A DNA stretch of 64,000 bases from Agapanthus africanus (taxonomy: Eukaryota; Streptophyta; Magnoliopsida; Asparagales; Amaryllidaceae). The position numbers and the translations under genes were made by a program. Positions 10,912-23,764 of the stretch are shown one piece after another (the stretch's first letter is position 1; every line of letters starts with the position of its first letter). The stretch covers positions 260,610,867-260,674,866 of the forward strand of contig CM057342.1 in assembly GCA_030015575.1 (NCBI GenBank), in the 5' to 3' direction. The notes under the pieces were generated by a model. That model searched no databases. It was not told the DNA's origin and saw only the letters and a list, made by a program, of their open reading frames with translations.

Positions 10912-12654
10912 CCCCACCTCCAGTGTTGCCACACAAGGCTCTGAATTGAGCGACGTGCTGATGCGGATTTCCCGTCCCCTTATATACGTGGAATTTGGGG
11001 ATCGTGTATCCCGACGGGTACTTTATTTGGTCGTACCAACCCGGATAGGGTCATCCAGTTTTAACAATTTGCCCAGCCGCTTCATTCGCCTGATGAACTC
11101 GTATCTGCTGAGCGATGTAATCATCCAGGGCGGCCTTTGAGATAGTCTCCTCCTTGGCTGCTGACAAAGCCGGCAGAGGATTTGATGTCTCTCCTCTATC
11201 ATCTTCAATTATTACTGGAAGGACTTTGGCTGGAGGGTCCGGCTGGATCATCATGCCCACCATATCTTGGAATAGAAGGGCCATTTGTTTTATATTGGCC
11301 GCTTGTTCCGCGGCCTCTTTGTCCTTCTTCTCAAGCATTCTCCGAAGGAATTTAGCATCAGTTTCCTGCTCACGGCGCTGCTCCGAGGATGTTTCCGGTC
11401 TTGCTTTTGGTCCCGTAGGTGCGTCCATAACTGTTAGCATTTCTTAGAGCTTTTGTTGTTGCTGCTCCCGAGCCTTAGTCACTGATCGCGTAAGCGGTCG
11501 ATGACCTGTGGAGATACGGCTATCCTCTTTTCCGGATGCCATATAAATGGTGTGCAACACCATGCCCCCAGATTTGGGGCGTTTAGATTCAGTGTTCTTG
11601 CGATTCGTCACAGACACCGGGATTTTCTCCAGCTTTCTCCTCTTGTAAGCGGTCGAGGTTGAGGGGGCCGTTGCAGTGGGCACCCAAGTAGCTGTCACCT
11701 TCTGTAGCTTGACAGGATGGTCATCTTCTCGCTGAGCTTTCATCTTTTTCTGTTGGCGAGAGTAATCTTGATCAATCACCGAGTCTTGGACTTGTCGCCA
11801 AATTTTATAAATTTTAGAGGACAGCCGCTGAGAGGGCTGCTCTAGCTTCACCTTTGTGATCTTTTCAACAGGCGGAGGAGATTTTTTAGCACGGCAGTTG
11901 GCGAATTCCTGCGCACCGTGTTAAGTAGTTCAAAACTGTTCCCAGTTGGAACAGCAGCATCAACTTCCACCATTGGAGCTGGCGGAGTCAGTCCAGAAGG
12001 GGAACTGCCCCCAGCTTTCCTTACTCGGCGCCAGTGGCGACGTTGAGCATGTCGTTTGTCCGGGATCACTTCCGCTGTTGGATCAGCTTTTCCAAGCCAC
12101 CTGTTCTGATGAGAGTCTGTTGTTGGCACCAGCCTGTCAAAGACAGATGCTCGCTGAGAGGGAATGGCCAATCTTGAAAAGGTCGATTTTCGTGCGGTGG
12201 AAACGGCTATAGTTACTTCACCCGGAGTAGGAGCTGAAACGGTCAGTCTTGTGAAACCGACCCCTTAGCCGGAGAAGACGCCTTGGTGACTTCAGGAGTA
12301 GGAATGGCTATCCGCTTCAGGATAACGCCTTCTGGTATTGCGGGCTTCTTCACGGGCCCGTTGGAGCTTTGGCCCAGTCTATTGAAAACCGAGGCACTGG
12401 ATTTGGGCGACCCTTTGAGAGGTCGCAATAGTTGCAAGCCGATCAAAGACCGATTTTTTCTGATCTTCTTGCAATGGTACAGGGGCGTTGAAGCTCATCG
12501 ATGGGAGCATGGTCCCAAAGAACAGCCCAGTGGTGGCCTGAGTCACCTGCTCCACTGGCATTGTGAAAAGGGAGGTCGCTTGGGGCCCGTAGGTTACTCC
12601 TCCAGATGAGGCGGAACAGGAGTTGCAGTTGCAGTTGGAGCAGTTAGAGGCCAT
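10912..12654 (-). pseudogene. Ty3/Gypsy gag pseudogene of gypsy2 with repeated SVFDRL motifs
   Basis: The start is Met at 12654 (MASNCSNCNCNSC). The minus strand then carries open blocks in shifting frames: 12654-12379, 12446-12243, 12171-11848, 11851-11444 and 11440-11051. A SVF(D/N)RL motif occurs once in each of the first three blocks. The last block is Lys/Glu/Ala-rich (coiled-coil-like) and ends in a stop. The same frame continues past the stop into PYPGWYDQIKYPSGYTIPKF and a KGTGNPHQHVAQF segment, which is a plant Ty3/Gypsy gag signature, and is cut at 10911. Several frameshifts and a stop make it inactive. Confidence 0.7.
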
Positions 12655-12835
12655 TGATGTTCTTTTTTCTGCACGGGAGCAAAACCAAATCTTAGTACCT
12701 CGAACCCAAGAGCAACGAGTTCGGGCCCAACTTCTTCGATGGCTCTTTCAGCAGCTCTTCAAAGTCCTCTGGCAGTTGTAAACCGCGATTCGTTCACGAA
12801 CACGACACATGAAGTGTGGAGTGGAAAGAGGAAAA

Positions 12836-12854
12836 GGTCCCACCGGGCATGCCA
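12836..12854 (-). other. gypsy2 primer-binding site, copy B
   Basis: The minus strand reads TGGCATGCCCGGTGGGACC, five bases inside the LTR boundary at 12860. It agrees with copy A at 2607-2589 except at two positions. Confidence 0.6.
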
Positions 12855-13579
12855 GAATCTGTTCTCCGCTGAATACAGATACGCGACAGCGTAGGTCCGT
12901 CTTGCCTGAATTTCGAGGGCAGATGCTATTAGGTGCTATCCGTCGACCTCTCCGAATATGACAAGTTGATTTATGACACCATGTATCGAAGGTTTAAACA
13001 GATGCAGCCGATGTAGCAGACTTCGTCAGATTCCCCCTTGTTGAGGGTTTTTTTGATTCTGGGGACACTCTTCCCTGCAGGCGCAAGCCATTGCAGTTAA
13101 TTACGCTACCGCATCGCGGTAACCACTTTCTCCTTCTCCAGATGATCACTTCATGTCGTGTGTGTTTGTTTTGTTTTTTGGTTGCCCATGGATTGTATAC
13201 GGAGACTAATTTATGTTGTCGCCAGTAGGGCGTGGATTAGTCCAAATTCGTGTTTTTTTAGATTTGGGTTTTTGGTTTGGGTTTAAATATACGTTAGTCT
13301 CATTTGAGACTAAGATCAACTTAAACGTTTGTTAAGGATACGTTAGTCTAATTTTAGACTAAGATCAACTTAACGGGATCGTTTGGATCCAACAAAAGAG
13401 CATTTGTTCTTTGTTGTTTAGTTTAGGGACATTACGGTCCATTAGTTTAAGGACATTACGGTCCAATGTTAGTTTAAAGACATTACGGTCCATGAGCTTA
13501 AGGACCCCACAGTCCGAGGTTAAGGACATCATAGTCCATGGGTTTAAGGACCCCACAGTCCATAGTTTAAAGACGTCAT

Positions 13580-15795
13580 TGTTAGTTATATGTATGCCCT
13601 AGAGGCCATTACTGTACACAGGATGTATATTGTAGTGGATGCTAGGACATATATAGGTATGACTTTCTTGCTCGACATGATAGTATGCTATCTGGTTGCT
13701 CTTTATCTTAACATGTATACTTTCTGTGTCTCTCTGTTATATGTTGATAAAGCCCTTAGGATATGTTCTCGACTTTCAGGACTGTGATGTAGATCATACT
13801 AGTGGGGCCTGGGTAGTCTATGAGTACATCCTTCAATGTTCCTAGTCGTGGGAATATCGAGACGGGGCATCGATATTCCAGAGTAGACTAGCGTATATCT
13901 TCTCGACCCATGTGATGGGCGATGGATGATCCCATATCCATTGGTGTTTGACATCAGAGATGGTATGCGGGTGCTCAGTGGAGACTGGGTATACTGAACG
14001 GACTCGCCGAGAACTCCCAGATGGTATTATACCTCACGTCAGATGGCAGTTCTCTGGTGACACTGGTACAGCTTAGTCTGTTGACCCGAGATCATCATAG
14101 AGTCTTGTGTGTCTCCCACCGTGCTTTGATTTCCACCCTACCATGGCTCTACTCAGTCGTGCAAACAGGTGGTTTTTGGGAACAGTCCCGATTCACATGG
14201 AGGCAATGAGCGATAGGAGGGGATTCGTCTCTCCCGGTATTGGGGGTTGATGTTGCGCTATGCTCAACTGGCCATAACTGGAAATCCCTGGCCAGGGTTG
14301 CAGTGATTTGCTGGTAAGGGTTATCAGTAGTTTCACGTGTGTTATGGACTTACATCGGCATGCCTTATCAAGCTACTGGGGTCTGACGTTTACCACCCCT
14401 AGGCGAGATATGCGACATATCAGACGAACAGACCGGACTGTACGGTAAGTGTTACTGGTTGGATTCAGAGGAGTGTGAGCGGGCTTGCTCGTTGATCTTC
14501 TGTTCGCTCAATACCCGGATGGCCGTTACGTTTAGCAGACCGCTTGCGGCTTGTGGGCGTTTGATATGATCATCACCTGCTGCCGGCGTATTGACGAGTC
14601 GTTAGAGTCCTACACAGAGGTTTCCTGGCTCAAGCGAAACGAAATAGGAGCGCATATGAGATATGTGCAGGACCGAGAATAATACCAGTATGTGATACTG
14701 AATTCTATTCTCGTGATTTGTATCATCGGACGGTTATATAAGATATAGCCGGGTTACTGAATCAAATGTTGATTCGATATATTGATACACTTGTTATTAG
14801 TCGGTTGTATGCAGAATGATCGGATCATTAAATCAAGTGTTGATTTAATGATTTAATATAGAATTATATATTTGATATATTACTTTACATTAACTAATAT
14901 TGGTTCATTTAAGATTGGTTTTCTCACTTGGATGTGCACATTGTTTATATGTGATATATGCAAGTGTTCATGTTTGTATCATACTTGATGATGCATACAA
15001 GTTGTGTGTATGAGACTTAAACCAAGTTGAGGTTAAATTAGGGTCTACTAATTTCCTAATAAATAACAAAAGAAATAAAACTTTGGTCAAAGTTATCAAG
15101 CTTCATGAAGCTTGAAGAAACTTTTGAGAAAGTCAATTTCTTTTGTCATTTCATTAGGATGCTAGTTAACCCAACCCTTAACCCAATTCTTTGGTTAATT
15201 CTCTACACAAGTTAAGCATGAGGGCTTAACTTAACCATGGTACTATAATTAAAAGGATAAGTTTCACTCTTTATTTATTCTTATCTAATTATTCTTTCTT
15301 CTTCTTCTTCTTCAAGAAGAAGAAAGCTTGCTACCTCTAATGGTGCCATGAGATTTAGAGTGAGAAATACAATTCTAAAGTGAACCCACTTCCTATTTCT
15401 TCATTCTCTACCACTTGCCATGTAGTAGAGTGTGTTATCTTCACAAGTTTCATGACCTAGTGAAGATGGAGCTTGAGTTTGAGTTGCCTCGACGTAGATC
15501 ATCTTCGGCATCGAAGTCAACGACCTAGCCCGATCATTTCTCCGACGAAACCATCGCTAGAGTCCGGGATCCCGATGATCGCAGCGAAGGGACGTCGTCA
15601 CGGAGCTTTTGAGGTGGAGGACCGGATCTACAAAGGTTGTAGTCCCTTTCACTTATAGATAAAGTAGTTTACTTGCTTGTTTCACCTTACCTCTAGTTAA
15701 CGATCTAGTATAGGGTTCTTTGGCACATGAAAAAATTTGATTTTGGCATGGTTGATCAATTGTAGAACCTCATGGGTGTGCCTAGGAACCCTACA
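13580..15795 (+). mobile_element. Solo Copia LTR (2216 bp), duplication GTCAT
   Basis: It starts TGTTAGTTATATG at 13580 and ends CCCTACA at 15795, with GTCAT immediately before (13575-13579) and after (15796-15800). There is no primer site or body next to it. A matching duplication around one LTR is the signature of recombination between the two LTRs of a full element. It sits in the minisatellite part of the gypsy2 LTR. Confidence 0.95.
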
Positions 15796-16196
15796 GTCAT
15801 AGTCTATAAAATTTAAGGACATCATAGTCCATGAGTTTAAGGACCCCACAGTCCATGGAATGTTTGGTTATCGGGACCCGTCACCTCTCTGAAGACGTTG
15901 AAGGATTACAACGACAAATACCAAAGGAGTGAAGAGATGCACCCTTGAACCAATATTGGTTGGGAGATCTGTAGTCCAATTGGGACTAAGATTAAAGATT
16001 TATGAGCATATGGACTCAGTTAATCTGAATGAGGGGTTTATGACCAACTTGGGTTCGGCCCACTCAGTTAAAATGTTAAACATTTGACAATACTGAGCAT
16101 TGATTTGAATTCTGACAATATTTTTGTCTTTTATTGCATGCTAAGCATTCATTATAGCTCTAAGGCTTTATTTTAAAGAACAGGTTATGTTCTATC

Positions 16197-18407
16197 TGTT
16201 AGTTATATGTATGCCCAAGAGGCCATTACCATACATGTGATGCATATTGTAGTGGATGCTTGGACATATATAGGGAGGACTTTCTTGCTCGACATGATAG
16301 TATGCTTTCTGGTTACTTTTTACCTTAACGTGTATACTGATTGTCTCTCTGTTACATATTGGTAAATCCCTTAGGATGTGTACTTGACTACCTGGACTGT
16401 GATGCGGATCATACTAGTGGGGACATGGTAGTCCATAAGTACATCCTTCAAGGTCCCTAGTCGTGGGTGTATCGAGACGGGGCATCGATATACCAGAGTA
16501 GACTAGCGTATAGCTTCTCGACCCATATAGATGGGCGATGGATGATCCCATATCCATTGGTGTTTGACATCAGAGATGATATACGGGTGCTTAGTGGAGA
16601 CTGGGTACACTGGACGGACTCGCCGAGAACTCCCAGATGTTATTATACCTTACGTCAGATGGCAGTTCTCTGGTGACACTGGTATAGGTTAGTCTGTAGA
16701 CCCGAGATCGTCATAGAGCCTTGTGTGATTCCCACTGTGCTTTGATTTCCAACTTACCACGTCCAAGAGGGCGTGCAAAACGGTGGTTTTTGGGTACAGT
16801 CCCGAATCACATGGAGGCAATGAGCGATAGGAGGGGATTCGTCTCTCCCGGTATAGGGAGTTGATGTTGCGCTGTGTTCGATTGACTATAGCTGGAAATC
16901 CCTGGCCAGGGTTGCTGAGATTTACTGGTAAGTGTTACCAGTAGTTTCTCAAACTGTTATAGACCTCATATCGACACGACTTATCAAGCTACTGGGGTCT
17001 GACGTTTACCACCCCTAGGCGAGATATGCGACATATCAGACGACGAGACCGGACTGTACGGGAGTGTTACTGATTGGATTCGCAGGAGTGTGAGCAGGCT
17101 TGCTTGTTGATCTTCTGATCGCTCAATACCCGGGTGGCCGTTACGTTTAGCAGACCGCTTGCGGCTTGTGGGTGTTTGATATGATCATCACCTACTGCCG
17201 GCGTATTGACGAGTCTTTAGAGTCCTACACAGAGGTTTCCTGGCTCAAGCGAAACGAAATAGGAGCGCATATGAGATATGTGCGGGACCGAGAATAATAC
17301 CAGTATGTGATACTGTATTCTATTCTCGCGATTTGTATCATCGGACGGTTATATGAGATATAGCCGGTTTACCGAATCAAGTGTTGATTCGATACATTGA
17401 TACACAAGATATTAGTCGGTTATATGCGATATGACCGGATCATTAAATCAAGTGTTGATTTAATGATTTAATGTATAATTATATATTTGATATATTACTT
17501 TACATTAACTAGTATTTGTTCACTTAAGATTGATTTTCTCACTTGATGTGCACAAGTTGTATATGTGATATATTTTTGTGCACTAGATTGTATCATGTTT
17601 GATGATACATGCAAACTTGGGTGTGTGTATGGATTACACCATGTTTAGGTTAATGGTTTAGGTTTTCATTTGTTTTGGAAAAACAAAATGGTCATTTTCT
17701 TTGTCTTTGCTTGAAGCTTCATGAAGCTTTCAAGCATCTTTGACAAAGTCTAACCATTTTGTTTTGCATGAGATTTTCATTAACCTAACCATTAACTTAA
17801 ACTCTAGTTTAGTCTCTACAAAGGTTTATCTCACCCATGGTTGCAAGAGGATAGACTTCACTTGATTATTCTTTTATGAGATTAATAATTCATTCATATT
17901 CTTTTCTTTCTTCTTCTTTTTCTTCAAGAAGAAGAAAGCTTGCTAGAATTTTTCAAGTAGAGATTAAGAGTGAGAAATCCAAATCTATAGTGAACCCATT
18001 TTCTATTTCATCATCCTCTACTACTTGCCATTTAGTTTAGGGTGTTCTCTTCACAAAGTTCTTGACCTAGTGAAGATGGAGCTTGGATTTGAGTCTCCTC
18101 GACGTAGATCATCTTCGGCCTCGAAGTCAACGACCTAGCCCGCTCATTTCTCCGAAGAAACCATCGCTAGAGTCCGGGATCCCGATGATCGCAGTGAAGG
18201 GACGTCAACACGGAGCTTTAGAAGTGAAGGACCGGATCTACAAAGGTTGTAATCCCTTTCACTTGTAGTTAAATTTGTTTGCTTGCTTTTAGTTTCGCCT
18301 AATCTCTAGTAAACGATCTTGCATAGGGTTGTTCGGCACATAAAAACTTTGATTTTGGCATGGTAGATGCCTTGTAGAACCTTGTTAGTGTGCCTAGGAA
18401 CCCTACA
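16197..18407 (+). repeat. Copia 5-prime LTR (2211 bp)
   Basis: TGTTAGTT...CCCTACA ends. It contains the family's internal landmarks: two short AAATCAAGTGTTGATTTAATG-like palindromic stretches around 17396 and 17450, and a TTCTTC...GAAGAA inverted stretch near 17915-17940. A length of 2.2 kb is long for a Copia LTR. Confidence 0.95.
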
Positions 18408-18408
18408 G

Positions 18409-20642
18409 TGGTATCTGTAGGGTTCCTAGGCACTCTCAAGAGGTCTCACAAGGCATCAACCATGCCAATTTCAAAAATTACGGTGCCGAGAAACCCTAAA
18501 ATACGGATCGTTGGCTAGAAATTTAGGCGAAAAAGAAACTAGTTTACAACTAAACTAAAAGGACGGAAATACAACCTTTGTAGATCCGTTTCTCCACCTC
18601 CATAGCTCCATGAAGAAGTCTTCTCCGCTGTACAAATCCGATCTTGGACTCTCGCGTTAGCTTCATCGGAGAAATAGACGGGCAAGGTCGTCGGCTTCGT
18701 GCCGAAGATGATCTACGTCGAGGCATCACTAGATCAAGCTCCACCTTCATCAAGATTTGAAAACTTGTGAAGGAAACACACTCTACTACTTGGCAAGAGG
18801 TAGAGGATGAAGAAATAGGAAGTGGGTTCACTTTAGAATTGGATTTCTCACTCATTTTCATCAATCACCATTGATGAAGAAAGGTTTTCTTCAAGTGAAG
18901 AAGAAGAAGATGATGAAGATAATATTATGATAAGTTCATCATAAAATGAAAAGAATAATGAATTATTATCATAATAGAACCATGGTTAGGTGTAGAGAAT
19001 TAATTAGGGTTAAGTGGAATGGTTAGGGTTAAGGATGAGACAAAGTGGTCACAAAGTCAAAGTATTCATGAAGCTTCATGAAAGAACAAAGAATGCCACC
19101 ATTTTATCATTTCCTTTTCTTTTTCCAAAAGAATAAATAAATGAATAAAATGAATAAGCAAATAAGAAACCCTAACCATTTCATTAACCAAGGTTTAATT
19201 CTTTATACTTAACCAATTTTACATGCACCATCAAACATGATACAAGCATGTGCACAAAATCATATCACATATATAATGCGCACATCCGAGCGAGAAAATC
19301 CATTTAAAGTGAACCAATATTAGTTAATGCAAAGTAATATATCAAATATATAATTATGCATTAAATCATTAAATCAACACTTGATTTAACGATCCGGTCA
19401 TATCGCATATAACCGACTAGTATCCAATGTATCGGCTTATCGAATCAACCCTCGATTCGATAACTAGGTTATATCGCATACAACCATTCGACACATTCAT
19501 CGCGAGAATAGAATACGGTATCACATACACGTATTATTCTCAGTCCCGCACATATCTCATATGCGCTCCTATTTCGTTTCGCTTGAGCCAGGAAACCTCT
19601 GTGTAGGACTCTAAAGACTCGTCAATACGCCGGCAGCAGATGATGATCATATCAAACACCCACAAGCCGCAAGCGGTCTGCTAAACGTAACGGCCACCTG
19701 GGTATTGAGCGATCAGAAGATCGACGAGCAAGCCCACTCACACTCCTGTGAATCCAACCAGTAACACTTACCGTACAGTCCGGTCTGATCGTCTGATATG
19801 TCGCATATCTCGCCTAGGGGTGGTAAACGTCAGACCCAATAGCTCGATAAGTCGTGTCGATATGAGGTCTATAACAATTCGAGAAACTACTGGTAACACT
19901 TACCAGTAAATCTCAGCAACCCTGGCCAGGGATTTCCGGTTATAGCCAATCGAACACAGCGCAACATCAACTCCCTATACCGGGAGAGACGAATCCCCTC
20001 CTATCGCTCATTGCCTCCATGTGATTCGGGACTGTACCCAAAAACCACCGTTTTGCACGCCCTCTTGGACGTGGTAAGGTGGAAATCAAAGCACAGTGGG
20101 AACCACACAAGACTCTATGACGATCTCGGGTCAACAGACTACTCTGTACCAGTGTCACCAGAGAACTGCCATCTGACGTAAGGTATAATACCATCTGGGA
20201 GTTCTAGGCGAGTCCGTCCAGTGTACCCAGTCTCCACTGAGCACCCGTATATCATCTCTGATGTCAAACACCAATGGATATGGGATCATCCATCGCCCAT
20301 CTGTATGGGTCGAGAAGGTATACGCTAGTGTACTCTGGTATATCGATGCCCCGTCTTGATACACCCACGACTAGGGACTTTGAAGGATGTACTTATAGAC
20401 TATCTGTCCCCACTAGTATGATCTGCATCATAGTCCAGGTAGTCAAGTACACATCCTAAGCGCTTTACCAACATGTAACAGAGAGACAATTAGTATACAC
20501 GTTAAGGTAAAGAGCAACCAGATAGCATACTATCATGTCGAGCAAGAAAGTCCTCCCTATATATGTCCCAGCATCCACTACAATATACATCCTATGTACA
20601 GTAATGGCCTCCAGGGCATACATATAACTAACAGTATCAGAG
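18409..20642 (+). other. Copia primer-binding site split by a solo LTR
   Basis: TGGTATC at 18409-18415 is followed by the inverted solo LTR and then GTATCAGAGCC from 20634. Removing the LTR and one copy of GTATC gives the family's normal TGGTATCAGAGCC site. The insertion separates the priming site from the 5-prime LTR by 2.2 kb, so this copy could not be reverse-transcribed normally. Confidence 0.9.
18416..20633 (-). mobile_element. Solo Copia LTR (2218 bp), inverted, duplication GTATC
   Basis: On the plus strand it runs TGTAGGGTTCC...AACTAACA, i.e. opposite to the host element. GTATC lies at 18411-18415 and 20634-20638. There is no body, so it is the product of LTR-LTR recombination of a nested sibling. 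By eye it is closer to the LTRs of the array at 38182 than to its host's LTRs in some parts. Confidence 0.95.
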
Positions 20643-23600
20643 CCAAGCTAGAGCTTTAGGCGAAGTCTAGGCGAAGTTTAAGGTCCGATCGAACCCGATA
20701 ACCCCGATGCAAACCCTTCTCTGTTCATTTTTTGAAAATGTGATTTTTTATGAATTAAAAATGCTCAAAAAAACAAACAGGAAAAACTAAGAATTACTGT
20801 GAAGTACGGTCCACTAAGTCCCTGAAATGACCGCGGAACCGCGGCCAAATCAAGGGTTTGGCGGCGGTTCCGCGGCCAAAATTTTGACTTAGTCCCTCAT
20901 ATTTCATATATTTATTCTTAGGTCCTTTCTTGTCAATTTTTTCTGGGAATCTTTTTATTCCACTCAAGTGTTGAGTTATCTAGGGTTGTATTGGGGACTC
21001 GTTGATTCGATCGGATGATTTAACTTTGTTTAGTTTGTTTCGGATATTTTTAGAAACTGTTAAAAAGTTCGAACGGATATCAGTAACTCACCTTTTCCCG
21101 ACCCGGAAAATTTCCAAGTGTTGGATTTTTCCGTAGTTTAAAAACGTTCTAAATCGTGCAAGTTACGCGATGGACCCTCTAGAAGACAACAAACCTTAAC
21201 TCGATTATGTGACCGTCTTGAATTGCCTTTTGAACCTTAGGGTTTGGGGTAGTACGGCGTGCCACATGTAAGGCGTTGGCTTGACCCTTCTATGGCTGGA
21301 CCGTTGGTACTGTGGCATGAAATGGATGTTTTTAAACTTATTTCAAGTGTTGAGCTATTTGGGAAAACTTGGGTGTTTGATTATTCGATCGGAAAGTTTA
21401 ACATTGTCTATTTATCTGGAATGTGATACAATATTTGGAATCCACAAGTAGTTATGAGATAACTAATTTGAATGTAATAGACATAGCAGTTTAGTCTCAC
21501 ATGATCGGTTGCCACGGAATTTTGATGTGATCAAAAGTCCGTCGCAATCATGTAGCGTACGCGGATACTCGCCGGGTAAACTTAATAGACAGCCATGCCC
21601 CATAGCCCCGACCAAGTGACTGTAGGAGAACCCCGTCGCTAAAAGCATCCGTTCGGGTGCTCGCGGCAGCGGTGTTCCGCCTTAGTGCACTTCGTCGACG
21701 GCATCCGGGGGTGCGGCCGTCTACTAAAGTTTGCGACGAGCATTCGATCAGGATGTCGGGAATCTTGTTGAATTGCCCGACTTGATATTGAAAAGTGTTT
21801 TCGATAATGAGACTAAAATGCGGGGTTTATAATTGTTAGGCATGCGATGTCTAAGAAATTCATTTGGTTAGGCATGCGATGTCTAAGGAGGTTGCGGATT
21901 CCAACTGTTGTAGTTTTATACTTTCTTTTCTGCGACCGTAAGTGTAATATGTGATATCGCCGATTTCGTTGCTATATATCAACGACAATTGGGATGCGCA
22001 TATTTACTTACGTTGATGACATGTGATGTTATGTGTTGCTGGATATGTTATATTGGATCGTCGCGTTATGAATAGCCGGGGGGTTTTATGTGAGATGAGA
22101 GTTTTTATTTTCATTCATGTAAAATTAAATGTATGTAATATTCTTTTATTGGGGCACTTCCGGGATGAGGTTGATGTCACCATTTGTATATTATTTACTT
22201 TTCCGCACTAGGATAGACCCAAGGAGGAGAGCACAAGTAACCGGGTTCTGGAGTCCAGTGGGAGACCAACTCGAGGAGTCGAGTCCGAGTCTCCTAACTC
22301 TAGAATTGGTAGGGTTGCTTGCCGCTCTCGTAGGGGTCTAGGGGTATGGGTTTGGCTATTCATCGCGACCGTGGAATCCGTATTTTATAGAGGGTCAAAA
22401 TAAAACACGGACGTCCTAGTATATCCATTATTTCATATGTTTCTTCTGCTGCGATATCTGTGATGTGATCATTTGATATGTTGTGATAGATACTGTATAT
22501 AGTATATATGATATATTATATATACGTTACTTATGTTTTACACCCGCGCTAGCCCTGCCCCGCTCTACCGTTAGTTACCTAACCTAACGGTGCACGAGGG
22601 GACATCGAGGCAAATGCGGATGGCATAAGTGCCTGTCGTATTTATCTGTGATGTTTAAGTGCTTAAATGATGGGACTTCATTAATATGATTAATGAAAGA
22701 AAAAGAAACCTAAAAGATGTTGTGGAATCGAATTTTCAAAAAAAAACAGGTAGCTACAGTTCTTGCTTTGCATCGCGGTGTTCCTTGTAGAACATCCTGC
22801 ACCTTATTCGATAAGGAAAGGGCCGAGATCCCTTCACCGGGAATGACCCCTTTAGCAATAACTGGCAGATGCTACAACCCTCGGTTTGTCTTTTGATTGC
22901 TTCTATAGTTCTTGCTTTGCATAGTGGTATATATGATATACCCTGCACCTTATTCGATGAGAAAAGGGCCGACGATCCCTTCACCGGGAGTGACCCCTTT
23001 AGCAAAACTAGAAAAAGCCTCAAAAACACTCCATTTTAAAATTATTTGATTCTACAACGATATCAAGTTCATTACGCAATAGGTTTTCAGAAAAACCTGT
23101 CGTAGCCCTCCGTCATTTCAGATAAGTCCTACTTAGTATTCGTACTACGTTTGTTGGCCTGCGTCAAGGCGTAGTGTGCGGTAGCTAAATAGTATTTATC
23201 TATTTATGCATATGATGCTGATTGGATTAGGGTAGTCGTGCGACTTTGTTGGCCTGCGTTAAGGGTCGTGCGGGTGGGTTTAATTTAATCAAGAAATGAC
23301 GGGTTGAACTTGACTAGCGAACTATGGTTTGTTGGCCTACGTCAAGGTCATAGGACGCTAGGGGTAAAATATTATTTGGAATTTCAAGTGTTGAAATTTG
23401 CAATGAGATTGCATACCTTCTATGACATAGTTGGATCCCGATACCCGCTGCGAGTAAGAGTTACTCCTGGGAGAGTTTTACACATTACAATTAGCCGATC
23501 AAGTAGGTGTCTAGAAAGGTGTTAACGAAGTTACGCCTCTGGAAAAACGAGGTTTACTTTAATTAGGTCCGTGTGAAAGCACGGGGCACCTCCCTCAAAG

Positions 23601-23764
23601 TACCGACACTGGCCTGGCTGAAAGATTGGCGAACTTGTAGCGTGTAATTAATCCCGGCCAGTCTTTCCTTTTAGGGTTTGAAGGAAGATTTGATTAAAAC
23701 AGTGGGAGACATCCTGATTAGATATATTAGATAACCAATCTAATCTTGCAAGAGCATACGCTGA
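20639..23764 (+). other. Copia non-coding leader (about 3.1 kb) where gag would be expected
   Basis: I find no open gag frame here; all frames are short and shared frames are interrupted. Visible structure: a GC-rich hairpin (20831-20875); a CG-rich conserved block (about 21600-21740); the palindrome CCGTTAG...CTAACGG near 22567-22589; a duplicated ~105-bp segment (22760-22868 and 22908-23011, each with CCTTCACCGGGA); and three copies of GTTGGCCTGCGTCAAGG (23153, 23248, 23331). The same layout exists in both bodies of the array (46312 down to about 43225 and 54453 down to about 51366), so it is a family feature. Confidence 0.7.
20831..20875 (+). other. GC-rich hairpin in the Copia leader
   Basis: CCGCGGAACCGC at 20831-20842 pairs with GCGGTTCCGCGG at 20864-20875, about 190 bp downstream of the primer site. 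The array copies keep a related stem but with a different loop. Confidence 0.75.

Larger units (their letters stand above)
10912..12859 (-). mobile_element. Ty3/Gypsy element gypsy2, copy B: primer site and gag, truncated
   Basis: This is the internal region following the minus-strand LTR that starts at 30495 and ends at 12860. It holds a leader, the primer-binding site (12854-12836) and a broken gag (12654 to 10912). At 10911 it changes abruptly to CACTA sequence, so the rest of gag, all of pol and the 3-prime LTR are gone. Confidence 0.75.
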
